Below, piece after piece: positions 38,379-46,963 of a DNA stretch of 57,248 nt. The stretch is from assembly GCF_003339815.1 (NCBI RefSeq), contig NZ_PPTT01000027.1:1-57248 (forward strand). The letters are read 5' to 3'. The first letter of the stretch is position 1, and every line of letters begins with the position of its first letter. Source of the stretch: Eggerthella sinensis (GTDB lineage: Bacteria; Actinomycetota; Coriobacteriia; Coriobacteriales; Eggerthellaceae). The notes below the pieces were generated by a model, which was given only the letters and a program-made list of their open reading frames with translations, was not told the DNA's origin and did not search any database. The translations under genes were made by a program, and so were the position numbers.

Positions 38379-40319
38379 GTGAAACAGACATCCGGTTTCG
38401 ATGCGCTGATCGAAGCGCTCAAGCAATCAGGGGTCAACGTCGACGGTCGGTTCGATGCCGACAGCGAGGCTCCGCATGAAGGCGCGGGACGTTCGGGCAA
38501 CGGGGGAGGTTCCCAGCCGCCGCACGTGAACGTGGAAATCCCGTTCGCCGACCGCATGGCGTCGTGGGGCAAGCGCGCCCTCATCGTGGCCGCCATCGTC
38601 ATCATCGTCATCGGGCTCGCAGCCTATTGGTGGTTCCATCCGCCTATCAACATCCACAGCACCGACACCTGGATGTTCGTCGCGGTGTTCATCCTGTTGC
38701 CGCTGTTCCTGCTGTTCTGGAGCAAGTCGCACAGCTACCGCACGGGCTCGGGCAAGGTGGAGCCGAACGCGGGCAAGGCCAAGGCGTTCAAGTGGGCGTC
38801 GTTCTTGCCGGTGCTCGTTGCCGTGATCGGCGTGCTGGGCGCGGTGGCGTCGCTGTCCGTGTTCCCGGGCAACGCCGAGAAGTACGCCAACGTGCTGCAG
38901 ACGGAAACCGAGACGTTCGCCGACGACATCAAAGAGGTGAACTACTCGGAGATCCCCGTCATCGACCGCGCTTCGGCCGTGCTGTTGGGCAACCGCGAGA
39001 TGGGCTCCATCCCCGACTTCGTCAGCCAGTTCGAGATATCGCCGCTGTACAGCCAGATCAACTACCAGGGTGCGCCGGTGCGCGTGAGCCCGCTGAGCTA
39101 CGCCGACCTGTTCAAGTGGTTCACGAACCGCGACGGCGGCATCCCGGCGTACGCGCTCGTGAACATGACCACTCAGGATGCGGAAATCGTGCGCCTCGAC
39201 GACAACCCCATCCACTACTCGGAGTCCGAGCCGCTCGCGCGCAACATCGACCGTCACGTGCAGCTGAGCTACCCGTTCTACATGTTCGACCAGAAGTCGT
39301 TCGAGATCGACGACGACGGCCATCCGTGGTGGATCTGCCCCGTGCAGTCGCGCACCATCGGCCTGTTCGGCGGCACCACCATCCAGCGCGTGGTCATGGT
39401 GGATGCCACCACGGGCGAGACGCAGGACCTGGCCATCGAGGACGTGCCGCAGTGGGTGGACCATGCGTATCCCACCGATCTGCTGCTTGAGCAGTACAAC
39501 TGGTCCGGCAAGTACAAGGACGGCTGGCTGAACTCGTTCCTCGGTCAGCAGGGCGTCGTGCAGACCACGCCGGGCACCGATGGCAACCTGGGCTACAACT
39601 ACATCGCCAAGGACGACGACGTGTGGGTGTACACGGGCGTGACCTCGGCCACGGCGGACAACTCCATCGTGGGCTTCGTGCTGATCAACCAGCGCACGGC
39701 CGAGTCGCACTTCTACTCGGTGGCGGGCGCCACCGAGGAATCGGCCATGCAGTCGGCCGAGGGCCAGGTGCAGAACCTGCGCTATCAGGCAACGTTCCCG
39801 CTGCTCATCAACGTGTCCGGACAGCCGACGTACTTCATGGCGTTGAAGGACGATGCGGGGTTGGTGAAGCAGTTCGCCATGCTCGACATCCAGCGCTACC
39901 AGAACGTGGCCGTGGGCAACACCGTGGCCGAGTGCCAGAAGGCCTACCAGGCGCTGCTTGCCACGAACGGCGTGGCCGCAGGCGACGCCGGCGATATCGG
40001 CTCGCTTGAGATGCAGGGCACCATCGACCACATCGCGCAAGCGGTGGTGGAGGGCAACTCGCACTTCTACGTGACGCTTGCCGAGGGCGATGGCATCTAC
40101 GACTTCGCGCTGCCGGGCCTCATCGAGATCGTCGGGTACAAGGAAGGCGACACCATCTCGTTCAAGTACGTCGAGGCCGAGCCGACGAGCCCCGTCGAAG
40201 AGATCCTCAGCGCAAAGCCGAGCACGACCGGCAAGAACACCGGTGAAGCCGAAAGCTCCGCCAAGGAAACCGAGAAAGAAGCCGAAGCCACCGCCGACGC
40301 CAAGGGCAACACCGTATAG
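38379..40319 (+). CDS. Membrane-anchored protein of unknown function
   Basis: 646 residues from a GTG at 38379 with GGAAGGG six bases upstream; earlier TTG/GTG codons at 38352-38355 are in frame but lack a site. The first ~65 residues are cytoplasmic and polar. Three membrane spans follow (about residues 68-90, 100-120 and 140-165). The remaining ~480 residues are likely extracytoplasmic, with paired beta-rich segments such as VDATTGETQDL and FVLINQRTAESHFYSV that look like repeated peptidase-propeptide-type units. The tail is Lys/Glu/Ala-rich. I do not recognise a named family. TATAGT at 38335-38340 is a possible -10. It stands alone between two hairpin regions. Confidence 0.75.
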   Translation: MKQTSGFDALIEALKQSGVNVDGRFDADSEAPHEGAGRSGNGGGSQPPHVNVEIPFADRMASWGKRALIVAAIVIIVIGLAAYWWFHPPINIHSTDTWMFVAVFILLPLFLLFWSKSHSYRTGSGKVEPNAGKAKAFKWASFLPVLVAVIGVLGAVASLSVFPGNAEKYANVLQTETETFADDIKEVNYSEIPVIDRASAVLLGNREMGSIPDFVSQFEISPLYSQINYQGAPVRVSPLSYADLFKWFTNRDGGIPAYALVNMTTQDAEIVRLDDNPIHYSESEPLARNIDRHVQLSYPFYMFDQKSFEIDDDGHPWWICPVQSRTIGLFGGTTIQRVVMVDATTGETQDLAIEDVPQWVDHAYPTDLLLEQYNWSGKYKDGWLNSFLGQQGVVQTTPGTDGNLGYNYIAKDDDVWVYTGVTSATADNSIVGFVLINQRTAESHFYSVAGATEESAMQSAEGQVQNLRYQATFPLLINVSGQPTYFMALKDDAGLVKQFAMLDIQRYQNVAVGNTVAECQKAYQALLATNGVAAGDAGDIGSLEMQGTIDHIAQAVVEGNSHFYVTLAEGDGIYDFALPGLIEIVGYKEGDTISFKYVEAEPTSPVEEILSAKPSTTGKNTGEAESSAKETEKEAEATADAKGNTV

Positions 40320-40327
40320 GTTCGACG

Positions 40328-40420
40328 CCCCCGCCCTTTGGCGCGGGGGTGATGGACGCTCCCTCCGCCCTTTGGCGGGGGAACGATGGGTGATCCCCGC
40401 TCTTTGGCGCGGGGAGTGAT
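40328..40420. repeat. Three tandem GC hairpins, 32-34 base period
   Basis: Three units share the core CGCCCTTTGGCG (third: CGCTCTTTGGCG), starting at 40332, 40366 and 40398. Each folds as CCCCGCC-CTTT-GGCG(c)GGGG, and each is followed by GATGG- or GTGAT-like text. They lie just after the membrane protein stop. The repeats do not encode a plausible protein. Confidence 0.75.
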
Positions 40421-40438
40421 AGGCGGTTTGTGAGAGAG

Positions 40439-40486
40439 GGCCGCGCCGATTCGTTACGCTTGTGGCGTGCGATCGGCGCGGCCTTT
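40439..40486 (+). terminator. Strong compound hairpin, likely terminator
   Basis: GGCCGCGCCGAT (40439-40450) and ATCGGCGCGGCC (40472-40483) pair perfectly, with an inner ACGC/GCGT pairing, and TTTG follows. Confidence 0.6.
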
Positions 40487-40501
40487 GACGTGCGGACCCG
40501 T

Positions 40502-40556
40502 GCGCCCCTGCCGCGCCATAAGGGGGAGGAAGCGCCCCTGCCGCGCCATAAGGGGG
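40502..40556. repeat. Direct repeat pair of 25 bp, 30-base period
   Basis: Copies at 40502-40526 and 40532-40556 are identical, each containing CCCCTGCCGCGCCATAAGGG, whose ends CCCCT and AGGGG can pair. They sit 25 bases before the rplJ promoter. Confidence 0.8.
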
Positions 40557-40580
40557 GGGCAAAAAGAGCGCTCGAAACGC

Positions 40581-40608
40581 TTGACACCCATCGCTGAAGG
40601 GATACAAT
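40581..40608 (+). promoter_or_regulatory. Promoter of rplJL
   Basis: Consensus TTGACA (40581-40586), a 16-base spacer and TACAAT (40603-40608). It is the best sigma70-type promoter in the window, consistent with a highly expressed ribosomal operon. Confidence 0.85.
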
Positions 40609-40614
40609 AAGACA

Positions 40615-40837
40615 GTTGCTTCTTCGGAAGCATGGACATTAGATTGTTCCGCTGCCCAAGACAGTTGGTACCGTGAGGTTTAATCGCAGGAATGCGGCCC
40701 GCCGAGGTGGTTCTGATAAGTTTCGCGCTTTGACGACCCCTGCTGTTGAGAGACGGCGGGGGTCGTTTCTTGTTCTCAAGCGACGATCCCACCCGCAAGG
40801 GGCGGAACCCGAGTTTGAGAAGAAGGAGGTGTACTAC
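40615..40837 (+). promoter_or_regulatory. L10-type leader RNA of rplJL with attenuator
   Basis: The rplJL transcript has a leader of about 220 bases with no credible ORF. It includes the hairpin GCTTCTTCGGAAGC (40618-40631), a structured middle, and a terminator-like stem ACGACCCC/GGGGTCGT (40733-40740 and 40759-40766) followed by TTCTTGTT. In bacteria the L10(L12)4 complex binds such leaders to repress the operon. Identity is inferred from position and layout, not from a covariance search. Confidence 0.7.
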
Positions 40838-41359
40838 ATGCCCAACGCAAAGAATCAAGAGATGCTTACCAAGATCAAGGAAGATCTGGAGGGCGTTTCC
40901 GCTGTGTGGGTCGTGGACTACTGCGGCCTGACGGTGAAAGACATCCAGGCGTTGCGCGCGGCCGTCCGCGAATCTGGCGCGACCTTGAAGGTGTACAAGA
41001 ACACCCTCATGCACATCGCACTGGAAGAGTCGAACCTGCCCACGCTCGACACGATGCTGGAGGGTCCGAGCGCATTCGTGTTCGCCGGTACCGACGTGGC
41101 TGCTGCCGCGAAGGCCGTGAAGACGTTCGCCAAGACCAACCAGAACCTGGAGATCAAGGGTGGCTTGATGGAAGGTGAAGAGGTTTCTGCCGCACAGGTG
41201 GAGGCTATCGCTTCGCTGCCGTCTCGCGAAGAGCTGCTTGCTCAGATCGCCGGCGCTATTTCCGGTGTCGCCCGTGGCCTCGCTGTCGCGCTCAACGGCG
41301 TGCCGCGCGGTCTGGCACAGGTCACGAAGGCTGTGGCCGATCAGAAGGACGCTGCGTAA
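40838..41359 (+). CDS. rplJ: 50S ribosomal protein L10
   Basis: 173 residues from the ATG at 40838 after AAGGAGGTG. Typical L10 features are VVDYCGLTVKDIQALRAAVR, LKVYKNTLMHIAL and GPSAFVFAG, with a C-terminal helix (LAVALNGVPRGLAQVTKAV) that recruits L7/L12 dimers. It forms the ribosomal stalk base. rplL follows after 88 bases. rplK and rplA, usually directly upstream, are absent. Confidence 0.97.
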   Translation: MPNAKNQEMLTKIKEDLEGVSAVWVVDYCGLTVKDIQALRAAVRESGATLKVYKNTLMHIALEESNLPTLDTMLEGPSAFVFAGTDVAAAAKAVKTFAKTNQNLEIKGGLMEGEEVSAAQVEAIASLPSREELLAQIAGAISGVARGLAVALNGVPRGLAQVTKAVADQKDAA

Positions 41360-41447
41360 ATGCAGCAACGGCGGCGTGACGAGCGCTGCCGCATAACGAA
41401 TGAATATACCGGTCGGGAAGGCCCGACCACTTTGAAAGGAAACGAAC

Positions 41448-41822
41448 ATGGCTGTTACTCGCGAAGAGATCATTGAGGCCCTCAAGGAGATGTCCCTGCT
41501 CGAGGCTTCTGAACTGGTGAAGGACATCGAGGAGACGTTTGGCGTTTCCGCCGCCGCCCCCGTGGCGATGGCTGCCGCTCCGGCCGGCGAGGCCGCTGCT
41601 GCTGAAGAGCAGACCGAGTTCGACGTCGTGCTCGAGGGCTTTGGCGACAACAAGATCGCTGTCATCAAGGTTGTCCGCGAGATCACGAGCCTGGGCCTGA
41701 AGGAGGCCAAGGAACTGGTCGAGAGCGCTCCGAAGGCCATCCAGGAGGGCGTGAACAAGGACAAGGCCGAGGAAGTCAAGGCCAAGCTCGAGGAAGCCGG
41801 CGCTGCCGTCACCATCAAGTAA
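41448..41822 (+). CDS. rplL: 50S ribosomal protein L7/L12
   Basis: 124 residues. The N-terminal dimerisation domain ([20 protein letters not shown]), an Ala-rich hinge (about residues 38-53) and the C-terminal factor-binding domain ([36 protein letters not shown]) are all present. It recruits translation GTPases. GAAAGGAAACG precedes the ATG. A strong terminator follows, so rpoB and rpoC are not co-transcribed here. Confidence 0.98.
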   Translation: MAVTREEIIEALKEMSLLEASELVKDIEETFGVSAAAPVAMAAAPAGEAAAAEEQTEFDVVLEGFGDNKIAVIKVVREITSLGLKEAKELVESAPKAIQEGVNKDKAEEVKAKLEEAGAAVTIK

Positions 41823-41865
41823 CTTGGTTTCGCTGGTCTGACGACTATCGAATCTGCTTGATTCC

Positions 41866-41897
41866 GAGAGACCCCCAGATGCTGGGGGTCTCTCTCT
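41866..41897 (+). terminator. Intrinsic terminator after rplL
   Basis: AGAGACCCCCAG and CTGGGGGTCTCT form a 12-bp stem around ATG, then CTCTGTT follows. It can act on either strand. Confidence 0.85.
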
Positions 41898-42000
41898 GTT
41901 CAGGTCTATTGCACCTTACTGACGGAATGGCAACGAAACGTACGCTGGCGCAGGGCCGCGCTTATAGTAAGTGCCAAACACGAACGAGAAGAAGGTCACT

Positions 42001-42909
42001 ATGCAAACCGGTTACTTCAGCGCCGCTTGGCACGACATCAAGAATTCTCCCGGTTGGTTCGGCAAACTTGTCCTGTTGTCGCTGATCAGCCTTATTCCCA
42101 TCTTCGGATGGATCGTGGTCGCGGGCTACCTGTACGGGTGGGCGCGCGACATCGCCTGGAACGTGCATTCGCCCCTGCCGAAGCACATCTTCGGCAACGA
42201 AGACGGCAAGCTGTACAGCCGCGGGTTCTTCGTGCTGGTCATCGGCTTCGTCTGCATGCTGGCACCGTGGGTGCTCGAAGTGGTGTGGGGCGTCGTCACG
42301 GGCGTGGGCACGGCCTGGTCGGGGCGCTCCCATGGGGGCATCTTCCTGGCCGTGGGATTGTCGACCACGATCTTCTCCCTCGTCATCATGGCGGCCGCGT
42401 TCTTCGCGACGCTGTTCTCGTGGGTGGGTTCCATGCGCATGAGCGTGTACGGCCGCTTGGGCGCCGGTTTCCAGTTCAACAAGATCTGGGCCATGATGCG
42501 CCACGACTTCGGCGGGCTCGTGCGCATCTTGGGCATGGTGATCCTGCTGAGCATCGGCATCGGCATCATCGCGTCCATCCTCATGTTCTTCATCATCCTG
42601 ATCGGGCTGTTCGTGGGCTTTATGATGACGGGCGGCAACATGAACCTACAGGCGTCGCATCCCGACGCCGCCGTGTGGGGCGTCATTGCCGCAACGAGCG
42701 GCGTGGTGCTGGTGCTGGTGGCGCTCTACTGCGTGCTTGCTATGGTCATGAGCGTGTTCGTCGAGATGATGCTCGTGCGTGCGCTCGGCTACTGGACGCG
42801 TCAGTTCGACGTGCCGTCGTGGCGCGGGCAGGACGACCCGATGCCGTTCGAGTTCGCGCAACCGCCCACGCAGCAGCCGCCGTACGGGCAGCCGCCGATG
42901 CAGGGCTGA
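42001..42909 (+). CDS. DUF4013-like multi-span membrane protein
   Basis: 302 residues from the ATG at 42001, which follows GAGAAGAAGGTC; an in-frame GTG lies at 41971. Six or so membrane spans are visible (LVLLSLISLIPIFGWIVVAG, FFVLVIGFVCMLAPWVLEVV, then others to about residue 265). Features such as GYLYGWARDI and LGAGFQFNKIWAMMR resemble the DUF4013 family, which has no assigned function. The C-terminus is a short Pro/Gln-rich cytoplasmic tail (TQQPPYGQPPMQG). It is flanked by terminators and monocistronic. Confidence 0.75.
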   Translation: MQTGYFSAAWHDIKNSPGWFGKLVLLSLISLIPIFGWIVVAGYLYGWARDIAWNVHSPLPKHIFGNEDGKLYSRGFFVLVIGFVCMLAPWVLEVVWGVVTGVGTAWSGRSHGGIFLAVGLSTTIFSLVIMAAAFFATLFSWVGSMRMSVYGRLGAGFQFNKIWAMMRHDFGGLVRILGMVILLSIGIGIIASILMFFIILIGLFVGFMMTGGNMNLQASHPDAAVWGVIAATSGVVLVLVALYCVLAMVMSVFVEMMLVRALGYWTRQFDVPSWRGQDDPMPFEFAQPPTQQPPYGQPPMQG

Positions 42910-42943
42910 GCGCGTTCGTACCGCTGGTTGTTGTGCGATTTTG

Positions 42944-42972
42944 GGCCTCCGCGGCATTGTGCTGCGGAGGCC
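42944..42972 (+). terminator. Hairpin after DUF4013-like gene
   Basis: GGCCTCCGC and GCGGAGGCC pair around an 11-base loop. TTGC follows, so the U-tract is weak. Confidence 0.55.
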
Positions 42973-43025
42973 TTGCTGCGTTAAGGTAGACTCGAAGCGA
43001 CAACCAAGACGGGAAGGTGGGTGCC

Positions 43026-45053
43026 ATGGACGCGGCGTTTTTGCCGGTGACGCGCGAGGAGATGCTTGAGCGCGGCTGGGAGCAGGTCGATTTCGTGTTC
43101 GTGTCGGGCGACGCGTACGTCGATCATCCGTCCTTCGGCATGGCCATCATCACGCGGTTGCTCGAGGCGAACGGCTACAAGGTGGGCGTCATCGCGCAAC
43201 CCGACTGGAACGACACTGCGTCGGTCACCGTGTTCGGCGAGCCCCGGCTGGGGTTCTTCGTGTCGAGCGGCAACATGGACTCCATGGTGAACCACTACTC
43301 GGTGGCGAAGAAGCGCCGCCGCACGGACGCGTACTCGCCCGGCGGCGAGGCGGGGAAGCGCCCGAACCATGCGGCCGTCGTGTACGGCAACCTCATCAGG
43401 CGCACGTACAAGAAGACCCCCATCATCCTGGGCGGCATCGAGGCGAGCCTGCGGCGCCTCGCGCATTACGACTACTGGTCCGACAAGCTCAAGCGCTCCA
43501 TCCTGTTGGATGCGGGCGCCGACCTCGTGTCGTACGGCATGGGCGAGCATTCCGTCGTCGAGATCGCCGATGCGCTCAACGCCGGGCTCGCGGTTGAAGA
43601 CCTCACGTTCATCGACGGCACGGTGTTTCGTGCCGCGTCGCTCGAGCACGTCTACGACGCCGAGACGCTGCCGTCGTTCGCCGCCATGCAGGACGACAAG
43701 CTGGAGTACGCGCGCAGCTTCGCCGTGCAGTATCGCAACAGCGATCCGTTCACCGGCAAGCGCCTGGTCGAGCCGTACTCCGACCACGAGTTCGTCGTGC
43801 AGAACCCGCCGGCCGCGCCGCTCACGCAGGCCGAGATGGACGCGGTGTACCGCCTGCCGTACGCGCGCACCTACCACCCGATGTACGAGGCCGCCGGCGG
43901 CATTCCGGCTATCAAGGAAGTGAAGTTCAGCCTGACGAGCAACCGCGGGTGTTTCGGCGAATGCTCGTTCTGCGCGCTCACCTTCCATCAGGGGCGCATC
44001 GTGCAGACGCGCAGCCACGACTCGCTCGTGGACGAGGCGCGGCTCATCATCGACGAGCCCGATTTCAAGGGCTACATCCACGACGTGGGCGGCCCGACCG
44101 CGAACTTCCGCGCGCCCGCCTGCGCCAAGCAGCTCACCCACGGCGCGTGCCCGAACAAGCGCTGCCTGTACCCCGAGCCCTGCAAGCAGATGAACGCCGA
44201 TCACAGCGACTACCTGGGCTTGCTGCGTCGGTTGCGCAAGCTGCCGGGCGTGAAGAAGGTGTTCGTGCGTTCGGGCATCCGCTTCGATTACGCGCTGGCC
44301 GATCGCGAGAACGGCGAGACGTTTCTGCGGGAGCTGTGTGCCCACCACGTGAGCGGCCAGCTGAAAGTGGCGCCCGAGCACGTGTCCGACGCCGTGTTGT
44401 CGGTGATGGGCAAGCCGCGCAACCTCGTGTACCAGCGCTTCTCCGAGCGCTACGCGCGCATCAACGAGCAGCTGGATATGAAGCAGTACCTCGTGCCGTA
44501 CCTTATGTCGTCGCACCCGGGTTCGACCCTCGACGAGGCCATCGAGCTGGCGGAATACTGCCGCGACTTGGGCTACATGCCCGAGCAGGTGCAGGACTTC
44601 TACCCCACGCCCTCCACCATGTCCACAGCTATGTACTTCACGGGCGTCGATCCGCGCACCATGCAACCCGTGTACGTGCCGAAGAGCCCGCACGAGAAGG
44701 CGCTGCAGCGCGCGCTCATCCAGTACCGCGATCCGAAGAACCGCGAGCTCGTGTTGGAGGCGCTGCGGCGTGCGGGACGCATGGATCTGGTGGGATTCGG
44801 CCCGAAGTGCCTGCTGCGCCCGCAGGGGCAGGGCGCTCCCGGCGGCAAGGGAGCCGGTGGGCGGAAGCCCGCGTCGAGCGGGAAGAACGCCCGTCCGAGC
44901 AAGCCCGCGCCGAAGGCGGGGAAGCCGGGTGCGAAGCCGGGCAAACCCGCGGGCAAGCCGGGCTCGAAGCCGGCGGGGAAGGGGCGCCCGACGGCGGGCG
45001 GGCCGTCCGGCGGGGGTTCCCGGGCGAAAAGTAAGGCGTCTCGTCGGCATTGA
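43026..45053 (+). CDS. YgiQ family radical SAM protein
   Basis: 675 residues from the ATG at 43026 (GGGAAGGTGG lies six bases upstream). The N-terminal YgiQ domain contains DFVFVSGDAYVDHPSFG and IILGGIEASLRRLAHYDYWS. The radical SAM core has CFGECSFCAL, the CxxxCxxC cluster ligands, at about residue 315. The C-terminal YgiQ-specific part includes FYPTPSTMSTAMYFTG. Members are widespread and their reaction is not established. The last ~70 residues are an unusual Lys/Pro/Gly/Ser-rich basic tail. It is not clearly linked to its neighbours. Confidence 0.93.
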   Translation: MDAAFLPVTREEMLERGWEQVDFVFVSGDAYVDHPSFGMAIITRLLEANGYKVGVIAQPDWNDTASVTVFGEPRLGFFVSSGNMDSMVNHYSVAKKRRRTDAYSPGGEAGKRPNHAAVVYGNLIRRTYKKTPIILGGIEASLRRLAHYDYWSDKLKRSILLDAGADLVSYGMGEHSVVEIADALNAGLAVEDLTFIDGTVFRAASLEHVYDAETLPSFAAMQDDKLEYARSFAVQYRNSDPFTGKRLVEPYSDHEFVVQNPPAAPLTQAEMDAVYRLPYARTYHPMYEAAGGIPAIKEVKFSLTSNRGCFGECSFCALTFHQGRIVQTRSHDSLVDEARLIIDEPDFKGYIHDVGGPTANFRAPACAKQLTHGACPNKRCLYPEPCKQMNADHSDYLGLLRRLRKLPGVKKVFVRSGIRFDYALADRENGETFLRELCAHHVSGQLKVAPEHVSDAVLSVMGKPRNLVYQRFSERYARINEQLDMKQYLVPYLMSSHPGSTLDEAIELAEYCRDLGYMPEQVQDFYPTPSTMSTAMYFTGVDPRTMQPVYVPKSPHEKALQRALIQYRDPKNRELVLEALRRAGRMDLVGFGPKCLLRPQGQGAPGGKGAGGRKPASSGKNARPSKPAPKAGKPGAKPGKPAGKPGSKPAGKGRPTAGGPSGGGSRAKSKASRRH

Positions 45054-45159
45054 TGCCGCACGGCGCCCCGTCTTGTGGCAAAATACTACCGGTTAGCCCG
45101 GGTGCTCCTGGGGTCGGGCGGCCGATCAGGCGAAGGCTCGACAAGACAAGGGGTATCAC

Positions 45160-46566
45160 GTGAGCGAGAGCAAAGCGACGCCGACGATGGGGGCTCAAGA
45201 CAGCCCGGAAGCAATCTACGATGCACGCACGCTCGGCAAGCCGAAAATGGCGTTGTTCGGGCTGCAGCACATGTTCGCCATGTTCGGCGCCACCATCCTG
45301 GTGCCGACGCTGACCGGCCTGTCCGTTTCGGCAACGCTGCTGTTCGCCGGCCTGGGCACGCTGCTGTTCCACTTCATCTCGAAGGGGAAGGTGCCCGCGT
45401 TCCTCGGCTCGTCGTTCGCGTTCATCGCGGGCTACGCGGCCATCGCGCCGAACGGCGAGGCCGACCTGCTGCCCTACGCCTGCCTGGGCGTGGCCTGCGC
45501 GGGCCTGCTGTACCTCGTGCTGTCGGCGCTGTTCAAGGTGTTCGGCCCGACGCGCGTCATGCGCTTCTTCCCGCCCGTGGTCACCGGGCCCATCGTCATC
45601 TCCATCGGCCTCATCCTGGCCAGCTCGGCCATCACGAACGCGTCGACGAACTGGCCCATCGCGCTTGTGGCCATCGCCATCATCGTCATCGCGAACATCT
45701 GGGGCAAGGGCATGATCAAGATCATCCCCATCCTGCTGGGCGTGGTGGGCTCCTACGTCGTGGCCTCCGCCGCGGGCGCCGTCGACTTCACGGGCGTTGC
45801 CGAGGCCGCCTGGATCGGCATGCCGTTCACGTGGAACGATACGGTGTTCTCCATTTTCGGGGCGAACTTCGACACCGGTCTGGCCATCACGGCCATCATC
45901 ACCATCATGCCGCTCGCGTTCGCCACGATGATCGAGCACATCGGCGACGTGTCCGCCATCAGCTCCACCTGCAACCGCAACTACATCGCCGAGCCCGGCC
46001 TGCACCGCACGCTGCTCGGCGACGGCCTGGCCACCATCTTCGCGTCGCTGTTCGGCGCGCCGGCGAACACCACGTACGGCGAGAACACGGGCGTGCTCGC
46101 GCTCACGAAGGTGTTCGACCCGCGCGTCATCCGCATTGCGGCGCTGTTCGCCATCGCGTTCTCGTTCTGCCCGAAGTTCGCGGCGGTCATCGCGGCCATG
46201 CCGGCTTGCGTCATCGGCGGCGTGTCGCTCGTGCTGTACGGTATGATTTCCGCCGTGGGCATCCGCAACCTCGTGGAGAACCACGTCGACTTCATGAAGA
46301 GCCGCAACGTGTTGATCGCGGCGCTCATCCTCGTGCTGTCGCTCGGCATTGCGTACAGCACCGCCGGTGCCATCGTCGTGCCCGTGGGCGAGGTCACCAT
46401 CTCGCTGTCCGGCTTGGCGGTGGGCTCCATCGTGGGCATCGTGCTGAACATGATCCTGCCGGGGCATGAGGACGCCTTCGGCGCCGACGACGCGGACGAG
46501 GTGGAGCTCGACGGCCCCCTGCCGCTCGAAGGCGACCTCGAGGGGCTGCGCGCCCAGAACGGGTAG
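45160..46566 (+). CDS. uraA: NCS2 family uracil/xanthine permease
   Basis: 468 residues from a GTG after AAGGGG. Fourteen hydrophobic segments fit the NCS2 fold. Motifs are LQHMFAMFGATILVPTLTGL near the start, TxGENTG-type sequence (TTYGENTGVLALTKV) in the substrate region, and SSTCNRNYIAEPGLHRTLLG. Proton-coupled import of uracil or a related base is the known role; similarity of the QH and GENTG regions to UraA/PyrP favours uracil, but xanthine cannot be excluded. The 106-base upstream region shows no recognisable riboswitch. It is convergent with a small lipoprotein gene 10 bases away. Confidence 0.9.
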   Translation: MSESKATPTMGAQDSPEAIYDARTLGKPKMALFGLQHMFAMFGATILVPTLTGLSVSATLLFAGLGTLLFHFISKGKVPAFLGSSFAFIAGYAAIAPNGEADLLPYACLGVACAGLLYLVLSALFKVFGPTRVMRFFPPVVTGPIVISIGLILASSAITNASTNWPIALVAIAIIVIANIWGKGMIKIIPILLGVVGSYVVASAAGAVDFTGVAEAAWIGMPFTWNDTVFSIFGANFDTGLAITAIITIMPLAFATMIEHIGDVSAISSTCNRNYIAEPGLHRTLLGDGLATIFASLFGAPANTTYGENTGVLALTKVFDPRVIRIAALFAIAFSFCPKFAAVIAAMPACVIGGVSLVLYGMISAVGIRNLVENHVDFMKSRNVLIAALILVLSLGIAYSTAGAIVVPVGEVTISLSGLAVGSIVGIVLNMILPGHEDAFGADDADEVELDGPLPLEGDLEGLRAQNG

Positions 46567-46576
46567 GGCCGGCGGC

Positions 46577-46804
46577 CTAGCGGGCAAACGCTTGATAGAA
46601 TACGCCGTCCACTTCGACGGCGATGGCTTGAGAGAAGTCCGTGTCCGCGAGGGCGCGGACTTCTCCGTAGAAGCGTGCGGCGTTTGAGGGATCGAGGGCG
46701 CAGGGCATCAGGTTGTCGCCCTGCGCCGTGCAGCCGGCCAGGCTGCCGAAGGCGATGACGACGGTAGCGAGCAGGGTGGCGAGCGTGCGGGTGATGATGG
46801 TCAT
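46577..46804 (-). CDS. Small lipoprotein of unknown function
   Basis: 75 residues from the ATG at 46804, with AGGAGCTC upstream; an earlier in-frame start at 46855 lacks one. The signal peptide (TRTLATLLATVVIAFGSLAG) ends in the lipobox LAGC. The mature part is only about 48 residues (NLMPCALDPSNAARFYGEV, then DTDFSQAIAVEVDGVFYQAF). No family recognised. It is short but supported by its lipobox and ribosome site. Confidence 0.55.
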   Translation of the reverse strand: MTIITRTLATLLATVVIAFGSLAGCTAQGDNLMPCALDPSNAARFYGEVRALADTDFSQAIAVEVDGVFYQAFAR

Positions 46805-46963
46805 GGGGGGAGCTCCTGTTCTGGTCGATGGATACAGAATACGGAGCGTTTTCAAAGATTCCTTAAAGGCTCGGCACGTGTACGATGCCGATTGTGAAGA
46901 AATTGTATGCCTAGGTTAACTTCGGTTGCATGCCGTGAGGTGTTAGCTTAGTATAACTTTCAT

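Noticed and set aside
42001-42909. Identification of the six-span protein as a transporter
   Set aside because: No transporter motif is visible. Resemblance to DUF4013 proteins is the most that can be said.
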